Below, piece after piece: positions 12,541-25,257 of a stretch of 64,000 nucleotides of DNA. A model generated the notes under the pieces. That model was given only the letters and a program-made list of their open reading frames with translations, had not been told where the DNA came from and did not search any database. The position numbers were made by a program, and so were the translations under genes. The stretch is taken from NCBI GenBank assembly GCA_963969395.1, contig OZ017803.1:18290001-18354000 (forward strand), read 5' to 3'. The stretch comes from Pseudoscleropodium purum. Lineage: Eukaryota > Streptophyta > Bryopsida > Hypnales > Brachytheciaceae. How positions within the stretch are numbered: the first letter of the stretch is position 1; each line of letters starts with the position of its first letter.

Positions 12541-13449
12541 TTCCGAGATGCCGAATTTATTTCACAGTATGGAAGATCTCATTGAATGTCCAGTTTTGGT
12601 TTCCTGCAACATCACGTAAACGCAAAAGCACCTGCATCGAATCGTCACCAACCTGGACAAATGCTGAAAGCCAAATGTTTGGGAATGGCTGCCCATGTTT
12701 TCCAGTTTTGTTTTTTTTGTTTTTTTTCCCATGTGGCGATTGCAAGATGAGGTACGTTGTGATGAATACTCCCGACAAAGCCAAGTTGATTCTGTTGAGA
12801 TTGTGTGCATGTGTATCTTTTTTTTCAGAGAATGAACGGTGGTTGAAGGAACGTACATGGAGCATAACTTAGTGGCGAATTACTACGTTTGCTTCATTGC
12901 TGAGACTGATGGCTTTCATCAAGACCAGTTGTTTTGCAGTCGTAGCATGACCGACATGATAGCAGGTGTGATAACAGTCACCGACCTGCGAAGCTTCTTC
13001 CTGCCATTGTCGTTTAGTGCACCAAATTGTGACATGTTTTGACAACTGATGAATCTAACTCTTGGCCTAAAATGTATAGCCTCTGTGCACGAGAGCCTTG
13101 TACAGTCGATTTTGGGTAACTTCATGCTTAAATTTTTTTATAGTTTATTCACACATATATTTATTGCCCCAAAAACACATTCTAAGGGGATCAAAACCCT
13201 CTTTAATTTGATTACCAACAAGATCCAACTATACATTTACAATTTGATAATAGGAACCCTACTCAATCCTCATTTGGGCAATTTTAGGAGTTGTTACCTT
13301 GCATCAGAAGGCTCACCTATCCTGCATTTGGTATTAGTGGTAAGCTTTACTCCAGTGGAGTATTATTTTTGTGGCAAAACTAAGGCCTCTAACTACACCT
13401 AGCCAGCAGCAACTCTTACAATATTGGTCAAATTTTTCTATATTGTTGC

Positions 13450-13510
13450 TTGCAAATCAATGAGGATTCCAGTGAACCAAAGAATGCATTATAATTTGTA
13501 TATTGGAAAC
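13450..13510 (+). repeat. Dispersed repeat family H, short copy
   Basis: GCAAATCAATGAGGATTCCAGTGAACCAAAGAATGC-type sequence matches the beginning of the better preserved copies at 25258-25445 and 28380-28571, in the same orientation. Only about 60 bp is recognisable here. Confidence 0.4.
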
Positions 13511-14654
13511 AAACTTACTCCAGTTTACTCTATTTCTCATCTGTTTTTTGTCTTATGTTTTGTGCTAGTGAACACTGAATCCTTTGCATGGGAGGCAGAA
13601 CAAGGCATTGAATTCATGAGCGCCAATATCAACTTACTTTGGTTCTTTGTATTTGGTGTCCTCAGATTCAAAGTGGCTTAAGTTACAGGCTACCTCATCA
13701 AACAGAAACTATCTCAGCAAATGCCATAACCACGTTGATCTGCTGAAAGAGAAACAAATTTTCTGAGGAAGGAAGGAAGCATAACGTACTGAAGTGGATG
13801 ACTTAAGGTGGAAGATTTTTGCACCAAATACTCCAACCCACTGGACCACTACCATTGCCAACAAATCACATTCCCAAGCTCCAAAAGCAAACCCTAATTC
13901 TCAACAGAAACGTCTGCATGCCAACTCACACTTGCTCCCATGTAATTAAACGGCAATTTCGCATTCATAATGCCAGTTAAGACGTAAGATTTAAGAATGA
14001 TCTCAATACATTTACGTAGTTGAGAGAAGCACTGCAGATTGGATACCTAATAATCTAATCAAGGTCAGAAATTCAGTACATGCTCAAAACCAACAGAGCA
14101 CCCAATAAGTTACTACGTTTTGTTGTTGTACATTTGAGGTATCTAAAAACATGTAAAACATGCTGTTTGTTTTTCTTATTTTTGTCTATTTTAGGTATAT
14201 TGATTGACATCATGTTAACCCAAAAATGTCAAGTTGCTCTTCAATTTCTAAGTTACATCCGAGACCACACCGTAGCTTTTGGACTACTGTGATCACAAAA
14301 GAAAATAGAAGTATGTATTTCCAATTTGGTGTGACTCTTTTGACCACTTTGGAACCTGCAAAGAATTGAAGGTTACTGTACTGCATGCCCAATTGTTGTT
14401 GTAGGTGACATTAATTTTTCACCCACTGCAATTGAATACCAGTAGACTTATATGGTGAATTTAGTGTTGTGAGTAAGTACATAACCTGGTGCACTACAAT
14501 TTTTTCGCTTCAATCATCATTGTAGCAAATGATTTGAGGAGCAATTCAGGCTCCAGCAGTGGCCACAATACACAAACCCTGTTTCCGTCTTCGAGCTGGG
14601 TCGATTTGTTTTGTTGTGTTTTGTTTTGTTTGGCTTGGTTGCCCTCCTGCCATG

Positions 14655-14733
14655 CCACTTGTGGCTGGGGAGCTTGTATTTCGCCTCTTGCATTGAAATT
14701 CTGTTTCATTTGTTTAAAAAAATATAAAGAAAT
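14655..14733 (+). repeat. Dispersed repeat shared with 30358-30437
   Basis: The block (GTGGCTGGGG..CTTGTATTTCGCCTCTTGCATTGAAATTCTG..TTCATTTGTT followed by an A-rich tail) matches 30358-30437 (GGTGGTGGCTTTGAG..TTGCCTCGTGCAATGAAACTCC..CTCATTTGTTGC plus AAAGAAAGAAAAAG). The A-rich tail and short length suggest a SINE-like or processed element, but no pol III boxes were verified. Confidence 0.45.
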
Positions 14734-15169
14734 ATAAAAATTCTGCATCAGATCGAAATGCACAGATCTTCCTGCGTGCATGGCAACAAACTCTTCGCTT
14801 GTAGTTCTTGGACTAGCATGTGTGTCGGAATGTTTACCGGTTACGAGTACGTGTCGTAGAGTCTACCTCCGAAATGAAGCACCAAAAGGAGTAGCACTTG
14901 ATATCTGTGCCTTGATGACATAGCTACAGTAGTCAAACTCGACCAAACCTCCAACAGACTCTTCAAGTTATTCGCTCTGCTCAAAAACGACAAAGATTTC
15001 TTCTTCTCTTGCTTCAGAAACTCAGAATGCAGCTTAGACTGTTCTCACTACATGAATCAATCAATGTGCATATTTTGTGATTGCACTGAATGATGAAACA
15101 GGGGCAGCAGCTAAGGCCGGAGAAAATGAACTTGGAATTCTTTTTATAGACCTGGCTCGAGCAAATCAG

Positions 15170-15545
15170 GCGTCACTGATTTCATTTCGTAGCTTGCAAG
15201 AGCTTATCCATTGCACTAAAATCACTGCAGAAATTCCAGTGCATCATGCTTATTCTTTAGCTATTAGTGACAAGCTTCTAACCAACCATTCGTTTCTTCA
15301 GAATTTTGGTGTAATTGAAAGTTGGTATCAATACACTATTCTGGCATCACTGATTTTCATTTAATTTGTAACTTGCAAGAGCTTGTCCATTGCACTAAAA
15401 TCACTGCAAAAATCCCAGTGCATCACTCACTCACGATGATTCTTTTAGAATTGGTCACAAGCTTCTCAGTCTCATCACCAACCATTCGTTTCGTTTCTTC
15501 CGAATTTTGGTGTAATTGAAAGTGGGTATCCACCATTCCGGTACT
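15170..15545 (+). repeat. Tandem duplication with 179-bp period
   Basis: CTTGCAAGAGCTT...CCATTGCACTAAAATCACTGCA occurs at 15193 and 15372. Downstream, ACCAACCATTCGTTTC..TTC..GAATTTTGGTGTAATTGAAAGT occurs in both units. The second copy has a small insertion. The region is non-coding as far as I can see. Confidence 0.85.
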
Positions 15546-15696
15546 AGTCTTCAAGATCTATGTTCTCCTGGAAGCCTGCAAACTATGGAAGTGTGACCTT
15601 AAATTCAAGTTAAAGTGACCCAACTCTTCAGATCGCCCAAGCGTCAAGTAGAGTTAATGCAGAACTGAAGAATTCATAATATGCTGAAGGTCAATA

Positions 15697-15947
15697 TTAA
15701 AGGTGGTACTAGGTTCATTTCAGAGCTGAAAATTAATTTGGGGGGATGGTTAGACTTCTTGAAATACTTTTTTTTGGTAAATGGAATTTTTCCTGGAAAG
15801 ACAAATGGAATTGGCATCTAAACAACCCAAGTCATTTCATGTTTTTTGGAGCTTCTTGGGATAAGTGTTGGATTTTTGAAGTTGAAACGCAATGGTCACT
15901 AAAAAGCATCCAACGCAATGCTTCATGGACATCCCGCCTTACTTGTC
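15697..15947 (+). repeat. Dispersed repeat family G, copy 2, with possible terminal inverted repeats
   Basis: It contains ACAAATGGAATTGGCATCTAA and TTTTTTGGAGCTTCTTGG followed by TTTTTGAAGTTGAAA, as in the other family G copies. The right end reads ATGCTTCATGGACATCCCGCCTTAC, close to the inverse of the GTAGGAGGTCCATAAAGCATCC-type left end seen at 36897. This supports a small TIR element of about 250 bp. Confidence 0.45.
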
Positions 15948-17228
15948 TCCACAACCACACCAAGTCCAAACAAAATGCGAAGTTGTTGGTGACGAAATTC
16001 ACCCCTACGATGGATAAAAAGAGAGAGGGCAATGTAGCACACCAGGAAAAAATTATGGATAAATGAAAAGCCATAAATATTCCATTTTCAATTTGTAAAA
16101 AATATGGCAATGAATGTTCCATTTTCAATTCGTGAGGGACAAATTTCTAAACCCTTGCTGCTTGCCATTTAAATACAAGAACCATGATCACTTACTTTGA
16201 ATTGGGGACACATCATGGTCCATTTACAAAACCATGCCATGTGATTACAACACCACATGTATATGAACTAAAATAACAGCCCTTACTAAGCTTACATCCT
16301 AGCTTTCAGATTCAGATATTGTAACTAAAATGTCCAGCATTCCAAAAATAATGCATTTTGTTGCATTCACTGCAGATTTCCATCATTCTCCTTTCACTGA
16401 AAACTCATTAAAAGAATTCTTCTACTGCACCAACCGACCACAATTTCAATTCCCCTGGACAATCGCTTCCTCGCTCAGGTATTCCAAAATTGGTTGAAAT
16501 TTCATGTGCCTTTGATGGCTGTGCCATGTTCCTCCACATGAGGATTCCACAAGCACGTGCAGCCGGGTGGCCTTCAAATGGTTTGTTGTGTCCGTTTTGC
16601 TTCCAAAAAATAAAATAAATAAACAGAAAATTGTTTGCTGCATGTACATCAACATTGACTGCGGCATGCTGACAGCTTTGCACTAACTTAGAAAAGAAAA
16701 GAGACCGCAGTATTTGGGGGGCAGTAAAGGAAACACAGATGAATATTAACCCTGTAAGGACGGGCTGGTCTCCAAAGAAATCATCAGTTTGTAATACAGT
16801 GGGAATCAATTTGCTTATAAAAATGGAAAAGTATTCATTGAAAGTCAACCTACTGAAGATGATATTCCCTTTTCACAACAAAATTTTGAGGATAAATAGT
16901 TGCACGTTTGTCATATATAGAAGAATTTTTTATCATCCATCGAATATTTAGTATTCGCAACAATGTTACAAGGGTAAATGGCCTTTCAATATTGAATTCA
17001 GGTGAATGGAAGCCATCAACATGGAGTTCTCCAAATATGTCAAATGCAAAAAATGGGATTTTGACTTTTTTTACCATTTTTGGGATACTTAATTTGCAAT
17101 ATAATATTATACAAGAGACAAGTTGGGACTTTTGCCTTCACATTGTGAATCCCAAAGTCTCACATATACTATTTTATATTCACCTAAAATGGAACCTCTC
17201 TAAAATATTAGGGTTGGGACTAGATTGA

Positions 17229-20200
17229 CTATGTTACATTGGAAAAGTTATTACATTAGGGAGGGTCTTTACATTAATGACATTTGTATGTAGTCTACAA
17301 TGGGACCGGGCAATCAATATTACTTTACAGAAGTTATTACTTTTAGAAAGTATTACTTTAGAGAAGTTCTATTGTACAACCCAAGAATGTTGGGATTTGG
17401 TTTTAACTCCTAATGACCCAAGCAACCATTTTTTGACTATTGCCCTTCTTTTTTAAGTTGTTCATTCTCAAATTTTGAATTTAAAAAAATTAATAATCCT
17501 CTATAAAAATAGATTGCATTCTAAAGCTAATGGCAATAGTTTCATCAAATTCCAAGTGAAACTCCACCTTGTGAAAATTTTCAAAGTTAAGTAGTGTAAT
17601 GTAGTTTACAGTTCATTTTGAGGGTTTTGGTTTGGACATAGACTAAAAAGTCAACCATCCAATATGATCCTTAACCACCTAACAAAAAGGATAGATTTAT
17701 TTCAAAAAGGACAAATCCAAAGAGCTTAAGGAGAAGACAAGTGTCCCATTCTTTTTTTCCTACAATATTACTCTCATTTCAATGACTATTATGCATTGCA
17801 AGCTCTACCATGAATTGAAAAATGTTTGGAATGTTGTGAAATTTTACTTATACATTCTCAACTCTCTTATCTTTCACTGAACACAAAAGGGATTATTTTG
17901 AAATATTCTCACAAAGATATGTTCCTTCAAAAAGCTTTGCCTTGTATAGTTCCACTGAACCAAATGAAATTTCAAACTTAAATAACTCCTAAATTGTTCA
18001 ATGAAATAATCTCAATTTTTTTGAAGTGTTCACTCTCCATGTAAACTTTAAGATCCTATGCTTTCATTTTATCCAATTTTAAGAAAAAATGAGCCAAGAA
18101 ATTGTTTAAGTTCTTGACAATTTTGACCCATTTTGAAAGTACACTTTTCTTGGGTCATTAGAAGTTAAACTAGGATTTAGAAAGTTAGGACTTGGTATGT
18201 AGTGTGAAACCCCCTTGAAACTTCATGGTTCTCCATTGTAGATGACAACCAAAGAAGACGCAAAATTATTACATTCACTAAAGAGAGCAAGTTCATTTTA
18301 GAAAACAAGGGAATCATGATCAAATATTCTATAATTCAACTCCAAAAATTGTCAATTTTGTCTAATTGGCATGATTGTAGTGCCATAAATTGTGCTATAC
18401 ATCTACACAAAGCCTTACAAATTAGGAAAGATATAGAATTATATTTGGAGTCACATGTCTCAAAAAGTAACAAATGGTAGTATACCATTAAGTGAACAAA
18501 ATTGAAGTAAAAAACTATTATGATAAACAACACTTCAAACATATTTAGGTATATCCTAAGTTTTTATAAATCAAGTATGAGATTGAGGGTTTTGATGCAT
18601 TATATATTATAAGTACAATATAAGGAAGTACAAGCATTTGTGTAGATGCACCCAATATATGATGATCTATCTTTACCCACAAGGTTCTTCAACTTATGAT
18701 AGGCTTTAATTTAGAATTCTTTGAACAAAAGTGTTCAAGCTAACTACACCTAAAATTGCAAAAATAAGAAATTCAATATGATTCCCATTATCATATCAAA
18801 AAACTTCATGTGGATTCTTGTTGGTAGTCAAAAGGGATTTTAAAATGCATTTTTTGGACACTATTTGAATAAACTGCAAATTTTCAAAGTGCTGAAAATA
18901 AATGTTTCTAAACATGATTATACTCTCATGAATAGTGGGAGTACATTTTAGGCAAGAATCTAGAATGATAGATTTTAAAAGGCAGTTTAAATAAGTTTTA
19001 CGGTGGAGGCACACCCGCCCAACACTCAACCAATAGGGTGTGCTATTTCCAGCTTTTCAGGGTTGAAATTTGATTTTTTTTGTCATTTCTAAGGTTGGAA
19101 ATAATATGGTCATGCCACATTACCTACAGTAGTGATCAAGAAAGTATTGTCTTGTATGATCAGAATTGGAAGACTCTAGACATTGCTTATGGGTCAAGAG
19201 TTCTTTTGCCTCCCGAAATGCATTGTAATTTCAAATTTCGGAATGTAAATCTGAAAATTTAGCCATCCTCATATTTCTTATCTTCTTACATGGGAAAAAT
19301 ATCCACCACTTCATACTACGCAAAATCTGATCCCAAATTGCTTAAATGATCAGTTAATGGTGCTCAACATTAGATCTTGATTCAAAGCTGAATTTGCTCA
19401 TACACATGTGATGAGCAACATTTTCACAAAATAGCACATTGAAATAAAAAATAACAACAAGACAGTACACGCTACAAAACCCTGATTGCATGAGCATGAA
19501 AATGAAATGGATCAGCTTTAATTTGCCAACTGACTTGAAAGTTTGTATTCGAACTTACCACCGAGGCTTGAATGGATAACTGTCCAATTCAAATTACAGA
19601 AAATTCATGCCTAGACTCAATGTTGAAAAAACTTGCAGCACCAACAGGCTTCGAGTATTTGTCAAATGATCCATAGTGAGTGTGATTGAGCATGTACCTT
19701 CAACCAAGGCAATATACCAAGCTTAGTATAAATGAGTATGAGTAACATCCCAAAGACACAATTCACATGCTTTGATCGACCCACTACCGAGAATTCAAGG
19801 CGATTTCAAATTAATTTTTGTCACTTTTTTTAAAACATTCACAATAATTTCAAATTTTTAAGAATGAATTTGAATTCTTTTCAGAACTTGTTGAAGAGTA
19901 GTTATTTCTATAAAATCATTCTGTACAGTGTTAAAAGCAAAGCATATAGGTTGAAAGATATTGAAATTTGATTACACGTCATTGACTTTGTGATTTCAGG
20001 GTTAAACCTGAGACTGTTATAGTAACCAAGAAAATAAATTTTGACCACAATGTAATAGTGAAAGGGTGCCCACTCATCATGAGTCTATAAAGCCTTTCAT
20101 TATTAGTTTTACATTTTTCGAGGGAGGGCTAAAAAAATAGGTTGAAGTTATCAAATAGTTTGGTGATTCTGATAAAAAAATAATTTAGCTTTTTGGTAGC

Positions 20201-20280
20201 AATTTTTGGCAATTTACAACAAATTTTTAACAGATTTTCTAGAAAATCAAGCAAAATAGTTCCATAGTTCTAGCATAGTG
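17229..20280. other. AT-rich non-coding stretch
   Basis: No gene or RNA is recognised. Small open frames here have no coding signature. Confidence 0.55.
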
Positions 20281-20544
20281 ATAGAGTTTCTCTTTTAAAC
20301 GCATTGTGATAAACTGTCTCCTCTTTCTTCGTCCCCTTCTAATTCCTGAAATTGTCCGCAGCGCAGATGAAGAGAAAAGCATTCAAAAATACAGAAACAG
20401 GTGAATCAGGAAGCATTAATGACAACAATAACGAAGACCACCACAAATTCAAACCCAAGTCTCAGATGCGTGTTATAAAATATGTGGTATATATTGAACT
20501 CATGAATTATTGAAACTGATAATAAAATTGAAAGAAAAGGTTAC

Positions 20545-20801
20545 CTTGATGAGGTGTTGCGTCACATGCTTGCAAGATTGGCATTGCAGCCTCAACACAA
20601 TCTTCTTCGTGGTCTTAGCCTGCTTGCGTTTCAATCATCAATTCTACCATCAAAAGATCCAATTCACTTCTAAGACAAGATACATGTGCAACAGATCTCG
20701 CTCAGAAGTAGAACAAAAGAAGACTCAGCTAACCTTCTTGTGAAAGACGAGCTTGGTCTCACCACCATAACCTGATTACTTCCTGTCATAACGCCTCTTT
20801 C
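20545..20801 (-). pseudogene. Ribosomal protein eL42 (L44/L36a) pseudogene, two internal exons
   Basis: eL42 is a small zinc-binding protein of the cytosolic 60S ribosomal subunit. Two exon remnants are seen on the minus strand. Exon A (20801-20734, after a TTGCAG acceptor and before a GTTAGC donor) reads KRRYDRK, stop, then SGYGGETKLVFHKK. Exon B (20619-20545, after CAG and before GTAACC) reads [19 protein letters not shown] followed by TQHLIK. These correspond to the middle and C-terminal part of eL42, including the CX2C zinc ligands. The glutamine codon expected in exon A is TAA (20778-20776). I could not find the N-terminal exons or the final exon (the RCKHFEIGGDKKGKG region) within about 1 kb. 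Because the intron is still present, this is a decayed or truncated duplicate gene, not a processed copy. Confidence 0.85.
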
Positions 20802-21207
20802 CTGCAACGTTTGAAAAATGATAATTATACAACTATCATAAAACTTTAGCATTCAGAATTTCAAACACACTCTACTACTGAACTCCCCACTCAAAATTCA
20901 AGAGCATTCACGAGCATCCCATTCCACCGCAATCCAAACCACCAGCACCCTCACAAATCGAGATACAAATTCCCAAACCCTAACTCTCCCAATTCACCTC
21001 CAAACACTACATACAGTGGAACGAATTGACTAATCATAATGTTTTGAGGTAATTGGTAAAAGACATTGCATCGCAGAATCCTCCTCTACATGCATCAAGC
21101 CGGTTGACTATCTTTCAATATAGTATCAAAATGACTGAATTTCAAGCGGAATACAAAACAGCAGGCAATTGGCTCCTACTGAAGCAAATAACAGTTGGAA
21201 GACTTAC

Positions 21208-21694
21208 AAGAATCCTTCAGGCGCTCTGTTTCATCTTTGGCCCACTTTCTGTATTTTGCTTTGTCTCCTTCCATAGAATGCTGAATGTGCACCAGTAATT
21301 TCTCGGCAAGCTCGGTCTCTCTTTTGCTTTTGAACGTCCTGTTCACATGTGAAACTCGGAAGATTAAAAGAATGCTCTGAGTATTGGAACGCAAGATAAC
21401 CTAATCGGCTTGCACTACAGATTTGTGAAAACCAGGAGAGAGAAGTCCAAACCTGTTTAAAATTCGGCGCCGTTCCTCATCGTCAGCTTCATTTCCATAC
21501 CCTCTCACACTGCTGCCGAAGAATCGTGTAATCTTGGGATAGCCGGCTGCACTACCTACCTGGAAGCTCGAACCTTTTCTGGAATTAGACGTACTTCCAA
21601 CAAGTGTAAAGTGCCATCTTCCTGTAGCGTGTACACAATGAAGAGTCTGTCTGCAAAATAGGGTTTGGAAATTTGCGAGTGCATCGACAAACAC
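21208..21694 (-). CDS. Unidentified short gene or remnant, two exon-like segments, divergent from CDC123
   Basis: On the minus strand a GC-richer open frame ends in EADDEERRRILNR before a plausible GTTTGG donor at about 21455. A second segment (21338-21208) lies between a GAACAG acceptor and a perfect GTAAGT donor and encodes a charged helix-like stretch (KRETELAEKLLVHIQ..., then KAKYRKWAKDETERLK). The main frame lacks an ATG. An ATG in another frame (near 21733) starts a basic, mitochondrial-presequence-like peptide (MQPLRRTIGAVRG) but runs to a stop near 21585, so a frameshift or unrecognised splice is needed. Its 5' end lies only about 100-150 bp from the CDC123 start, which suggests a shared bidirectional promoter. 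I do not recognise the family, and it may be a pseudogene. Confidence 0.35.
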
Positions 21695-21848
21695 CTCGAA
21701 CGGCCCCGATCGTCCTTCGGAGCGGCTGCATCAACGGCTCCGAATTTTCTAGAGCGAGGATTAGGATTTTAGGTTGAAGCAAGCGGGAGATATCACAGAA
21801 TAGTGCATTTCGGGTTTGCGCGATTTTTGTTTTGTTTTGTTTCTCAGG

Positions 21849-23185
21849 ATGAAGGCATCCGACGTTGTCCGTTGCCAGATTCAGGAATGGTATCCCAAGT
21901 TTCGAGCTCGTTCCATTCGGACGCAGATCGTGCCTTTACCGGAGGACTTCGTGAGCTATCTTCTGGAGGATGGGTTGTTTCTTCCGGAGGAGAGCGATGC
22001 AATGCCGAGGAGGACGCAGGTGCGGGTGCCGCAACTGGAAGCGGAGGGATATTCTGAATGGGAGGAGGACGACGAAGATGAGATGAATCCTAAACCGCCC
22101 TTGCCGACGTTTCCGGAGTTAGCTGCGGAGGTGGAGACAGCGATCGAGAAATTGGGAGGGGACGCGATGCCCAAGCTCAATTGGAGTGCGCCCAAGGACA
22201 CGGCCTGGATTGCTACCACAGGTGGTTTTGTAACCCTAAACCCTACAAGATTCATACTCCTATCCGGAAGGAGTGTCTCCAGTTTAGGGTTTAGATCTTT
22301 TGACAGCAATTACATTGATCATTAGGTGAACAGCGTAATTTAGATGGGTTCAAATCTTACATCTCTTGAATCAGTGAAGCACTCTGCCATTGAGCATACT
22401 GTTTTTTCTATGTTTTATTTTTTCAAATTATATGTTTACCGACGAGTTCATGATATTTGGTTTTCATTGAAAGTACTTTTGATTTGTGTCGATCAAAAAA
22501 TTTGTGTTACTTCACCCTGACTTGCGAATTTGCGATCACAGGAAGCATGAAGTGCCAGAACTTTGGAGAGGTTGCGCTGTTGCTCAAGGCGTCCGACAAC
22601 GTCGTCCATGATCTTTGTCACGCATTCGATTCATGTGAGGATAAGAGCATGGAACGACCTCCACAAGTGGTGCTCGCGTTGCGGAAGTGGTACGATGTGA
22701 GGCCTGAGATGGAGTTTCGTGGCTTCGTGCGCGGGAACGTTCTTCTCGGGGTTTGCCAGAGGGAAGTGACAGGGTTTTACGAAACGCTGCTAGGGCGAGA
22801 GGAGGAGCTCGCTGACCTAATTTTGGATTTCTTCTTGGAGAATCTCAAGGATGAGTTTGGGGGTGGGGACTACACATTCGACGTGTATGTCACGAAAGAT
22901 AACAAGGTGAAGTTGATCGATTTCAATACGTGGGGAGGCTCAACACTTCCACTCTTGTTCTCATGGGAGGAATTGGAAGATAAATTTTTGGAGGCGCAGG
23001 GTACGACTTTGAACCCTCATGTTGAGTGCCGAATCGTGACGAATGAAGGATTGGTGCAATTGGGATTACGAGTAGGCACTGGAGTGCCTATCGATTTTGT
23101 GAATCAGGGAGCGTGGGAGGATATCATCAGGCGAGAGTCAGAACGCGAGACTCGTGATCTCGAGAGGGGAAGGGCTGGAGCATGA
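21849..23185 (+). CDS. CDC123: CDC123 homologue (eIF2 assembly chaperone), two exons
   Basis: CDC123 proteins have an ATP-grasp-like fold and bind the gamma subunit of translation initiation factor eIF2, promoting assembly of the eIF2 complex in the cytoplasm. Exon 1 is 21849-22221 and exon 2 is 22542-23185, with a GT-AG phase-1 intron completing a glycine codon. Together they encode 338 residues, the usual family length. The start MKASDVVRCQIQEWYPKF matches the family N-terminus. An acidic segment (EEDDEDE) lies near residues 70-76. The conserved KLNWSAPKD motif precedes the splice junction. Exon 2 carries the WYDVRPEMEFRGFV motif and the DVYVTKDNKVKLIDFN segment, whose Asp and Asn residues are the expected nucleotide/metal ligands, followed by LLFSWEEL. 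The frame is intact, so the gene looks functional. The ATG chosen is the first one in frame after the upstream stop. Confidence 0.95.
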
Positions 23186-25100
23186 ATTTGAATGAGTTTT
23201 AAGCAATTTACACACACCATAAATCTTGCACATGCCTAACAATTCTTCTTTTTACAAGGTCTTGATCTCCTTGCTTTGAGGTCGTTCCGTATGATAAGAC
23301 TACACCAATGAGGACTATGTTTCTGGTCATTCTTGCTGGTCACTTATTCTACCTTGTAATTTGGGAATTGGCATGATCTGGCTGTAAGCCCTTAGCTCGA
23401 TACGTTAAAGCTTGCATCCCTGCCTGCTCTCTCGACTTGCAAGGTGGGGTGTCAAGAATTCTGCATATGATTGAGATTATAGGACATGAGAATTCAGCGT
23501 AGTTTTCCAGGTTTTGCGTAGCTCTAGGTTGAGCCAGTTGATGATTTCTTCTGAGACTGCAGTGCCAAGAAGTTCAAGAGCAAAGACTAAGAGAGGGAAA
23601 GACTTGCTCGTCTATGTTGCTAAAACTGGAAGGACTGAAGAAGCATGCTCAGTTGCCTTTGTTCAATGGCCTGAAAGCAGCACGTTGTAAGAAGCGGCTG
23701 GACCCAAGTAGGTGGTTGCAGATGAAGAAGTGCATGTCTGAGATCAACATCTCTTGATTGAAGCTGCGAATGGAATTTCCAGTCAAATGGGATGCTCATC
23801 CGCGTCCTATGTGGTGGTGAAACTGGACCAGCGAGGGAATCAGCCTCGCACATTCTTTTCTTCTCTCGCCGACCCGGCTAAAGCAGCGGAGTACGACACT
23901 GGATTTTTCAGAGATGGCACTGGAGGGAGTGGTTTAGGGTTGCGTGCTGTTCTTATTGACACGGATCCATTGGTGCTTGGATTTTCGTTGCTGTGCTAAT
24001 AGTCCTGAAAATCTGGGGTGACTTAAGGGAGAGGATACTATTTGCGTCACTTTACAAATGTAGGAGTTTGATTTGGTGGAGATGTACAGAGTTGTGGAGA
24101 GATCTTTAGGTACAATAGCCAAATTGGTTGAAGTCAAGTTTTGATCACTATGCATGGATGTCTTATGCAAGTCAAACGTGGGAGGTTGTAGAGCAGTGTG
24201 AGTAATATTTGACAACCATTTTTCCATTCAAAGATCAGTGACACAGACTTTTAGCTTACACCACTTGCTAGCAATTACAACCAAGTGTATGAATAGATGG
24301 TTGACGTTGGTATCAGGGGGTAGTATTAGAGACTGAATCAGGCACTTAACAGTTTAACTCTGGAACGCTGGGCTGGTCACACCGTGATCACTCATTGGAG
24401 GTCAAGCTACTGTGCAAGATCTCCCCTTTTCTCACAGAATTCCAAGGATGAACACTTACACTTCTTACATAGAAGGTTTCTCTGTCATCCATAACACACT
24501 TACTGTTTGCAATGACATTACAGGGTTTAAGTTTTCTCTACCTTAAGAGAGTTGTTTGCACACACTCTGTGTCTGTGGCGACATTACAGGGTTTGAGCAT
24601 GCTTTACCTGAAGTGAGTTGTTCGCATGCATGGTTGGTTTGAAGGTGGAATGGTTTCATGTTGCGTTTGCCACTGGAAGATGTCGGTGACACTGATTTCG
24701 TCTACTTCATGTCTAAGTTTTGTATTGCTGAAGATTTGTTGGGAACCAAAGGATTTGGTCATTTTGAAGAATGGCGTGCAGAACGAGATTGTGGAATATG
24801 GTATCTTTTGTTAATTGCTTCTGTGCAGGTGGAATCGTAGTACCCTCCAGACTGGGATTTAGAGGTCTACTTCGTGATGACGGCGGCTGGACTACTTGCG
24901 TGACTGGTACTTTGTTCGGAACCCTTGACTGTCAAGTAAACTCCTGAAGCATGACCTCTGGAATTTGGACTTAGCAGAACTTTTCATCTGCAGCATGTCA
25001 ACAACTTTTGGCTAACTAAAGCGTAGTTGAGTTTCAATGCTTAGAACAGTGAGTGGGTTCAGGAGGTTGAATCATCCTAAAGGCTACTCCGTAGTCTAAT
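23186..25100 (+). other. CDC123 downstream region with weak coding-like remnants
   Basis: GC content remains moderate after CDC123. Several overlapping short open frames occur at 23560-23760 (basic, ending RCKKRLDPSRWLQMKKCMS), 23754-23999 and 24658-24840, but none has splice sites or similarity that I recognise. A direct duplication is present at 24514-24645. The stretch may be the 3' UTR and flank, or a decayed neighbour gene. Confidence 0.3.
24514..24645 (+). repeat. Tandem duplication, 66-bp period
   Basis: GACATTACAGGGTTT begins at 24514 and again at 24580. Each is followed by a CTACCTTAAGAGAGTTGTTTGC or TTTACCTGAAGTGAGTTGTTCGC block at the same distance. Confidence 0.75.
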
Positions 25101-25257
25101 TGTAATTTCTTTCACCGTATTTTCACAATACAATATGATCAAATGTGTGGGCACTTTCATATAGATCGAGGGAGTAAGGTAGGTACTCCTCAACGTGCCA
25201 CTTTTTGCTAGTGAGCCTACTTGCTATTATTAGACTGGGCAGATTTTCATATGATCC

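Noticed and set aside
22330..22400. tRNA-like sequence in the CDC123 intron (GGGTTCAAATC on + and GCTCAATGGCAGAGTGC on -)
   Set aside because: The T-arm-like and D-arm-like parts lie on opposite strands, and a minus-strand fold gives a poor anticodon stem and a wrongly placed T-stem.
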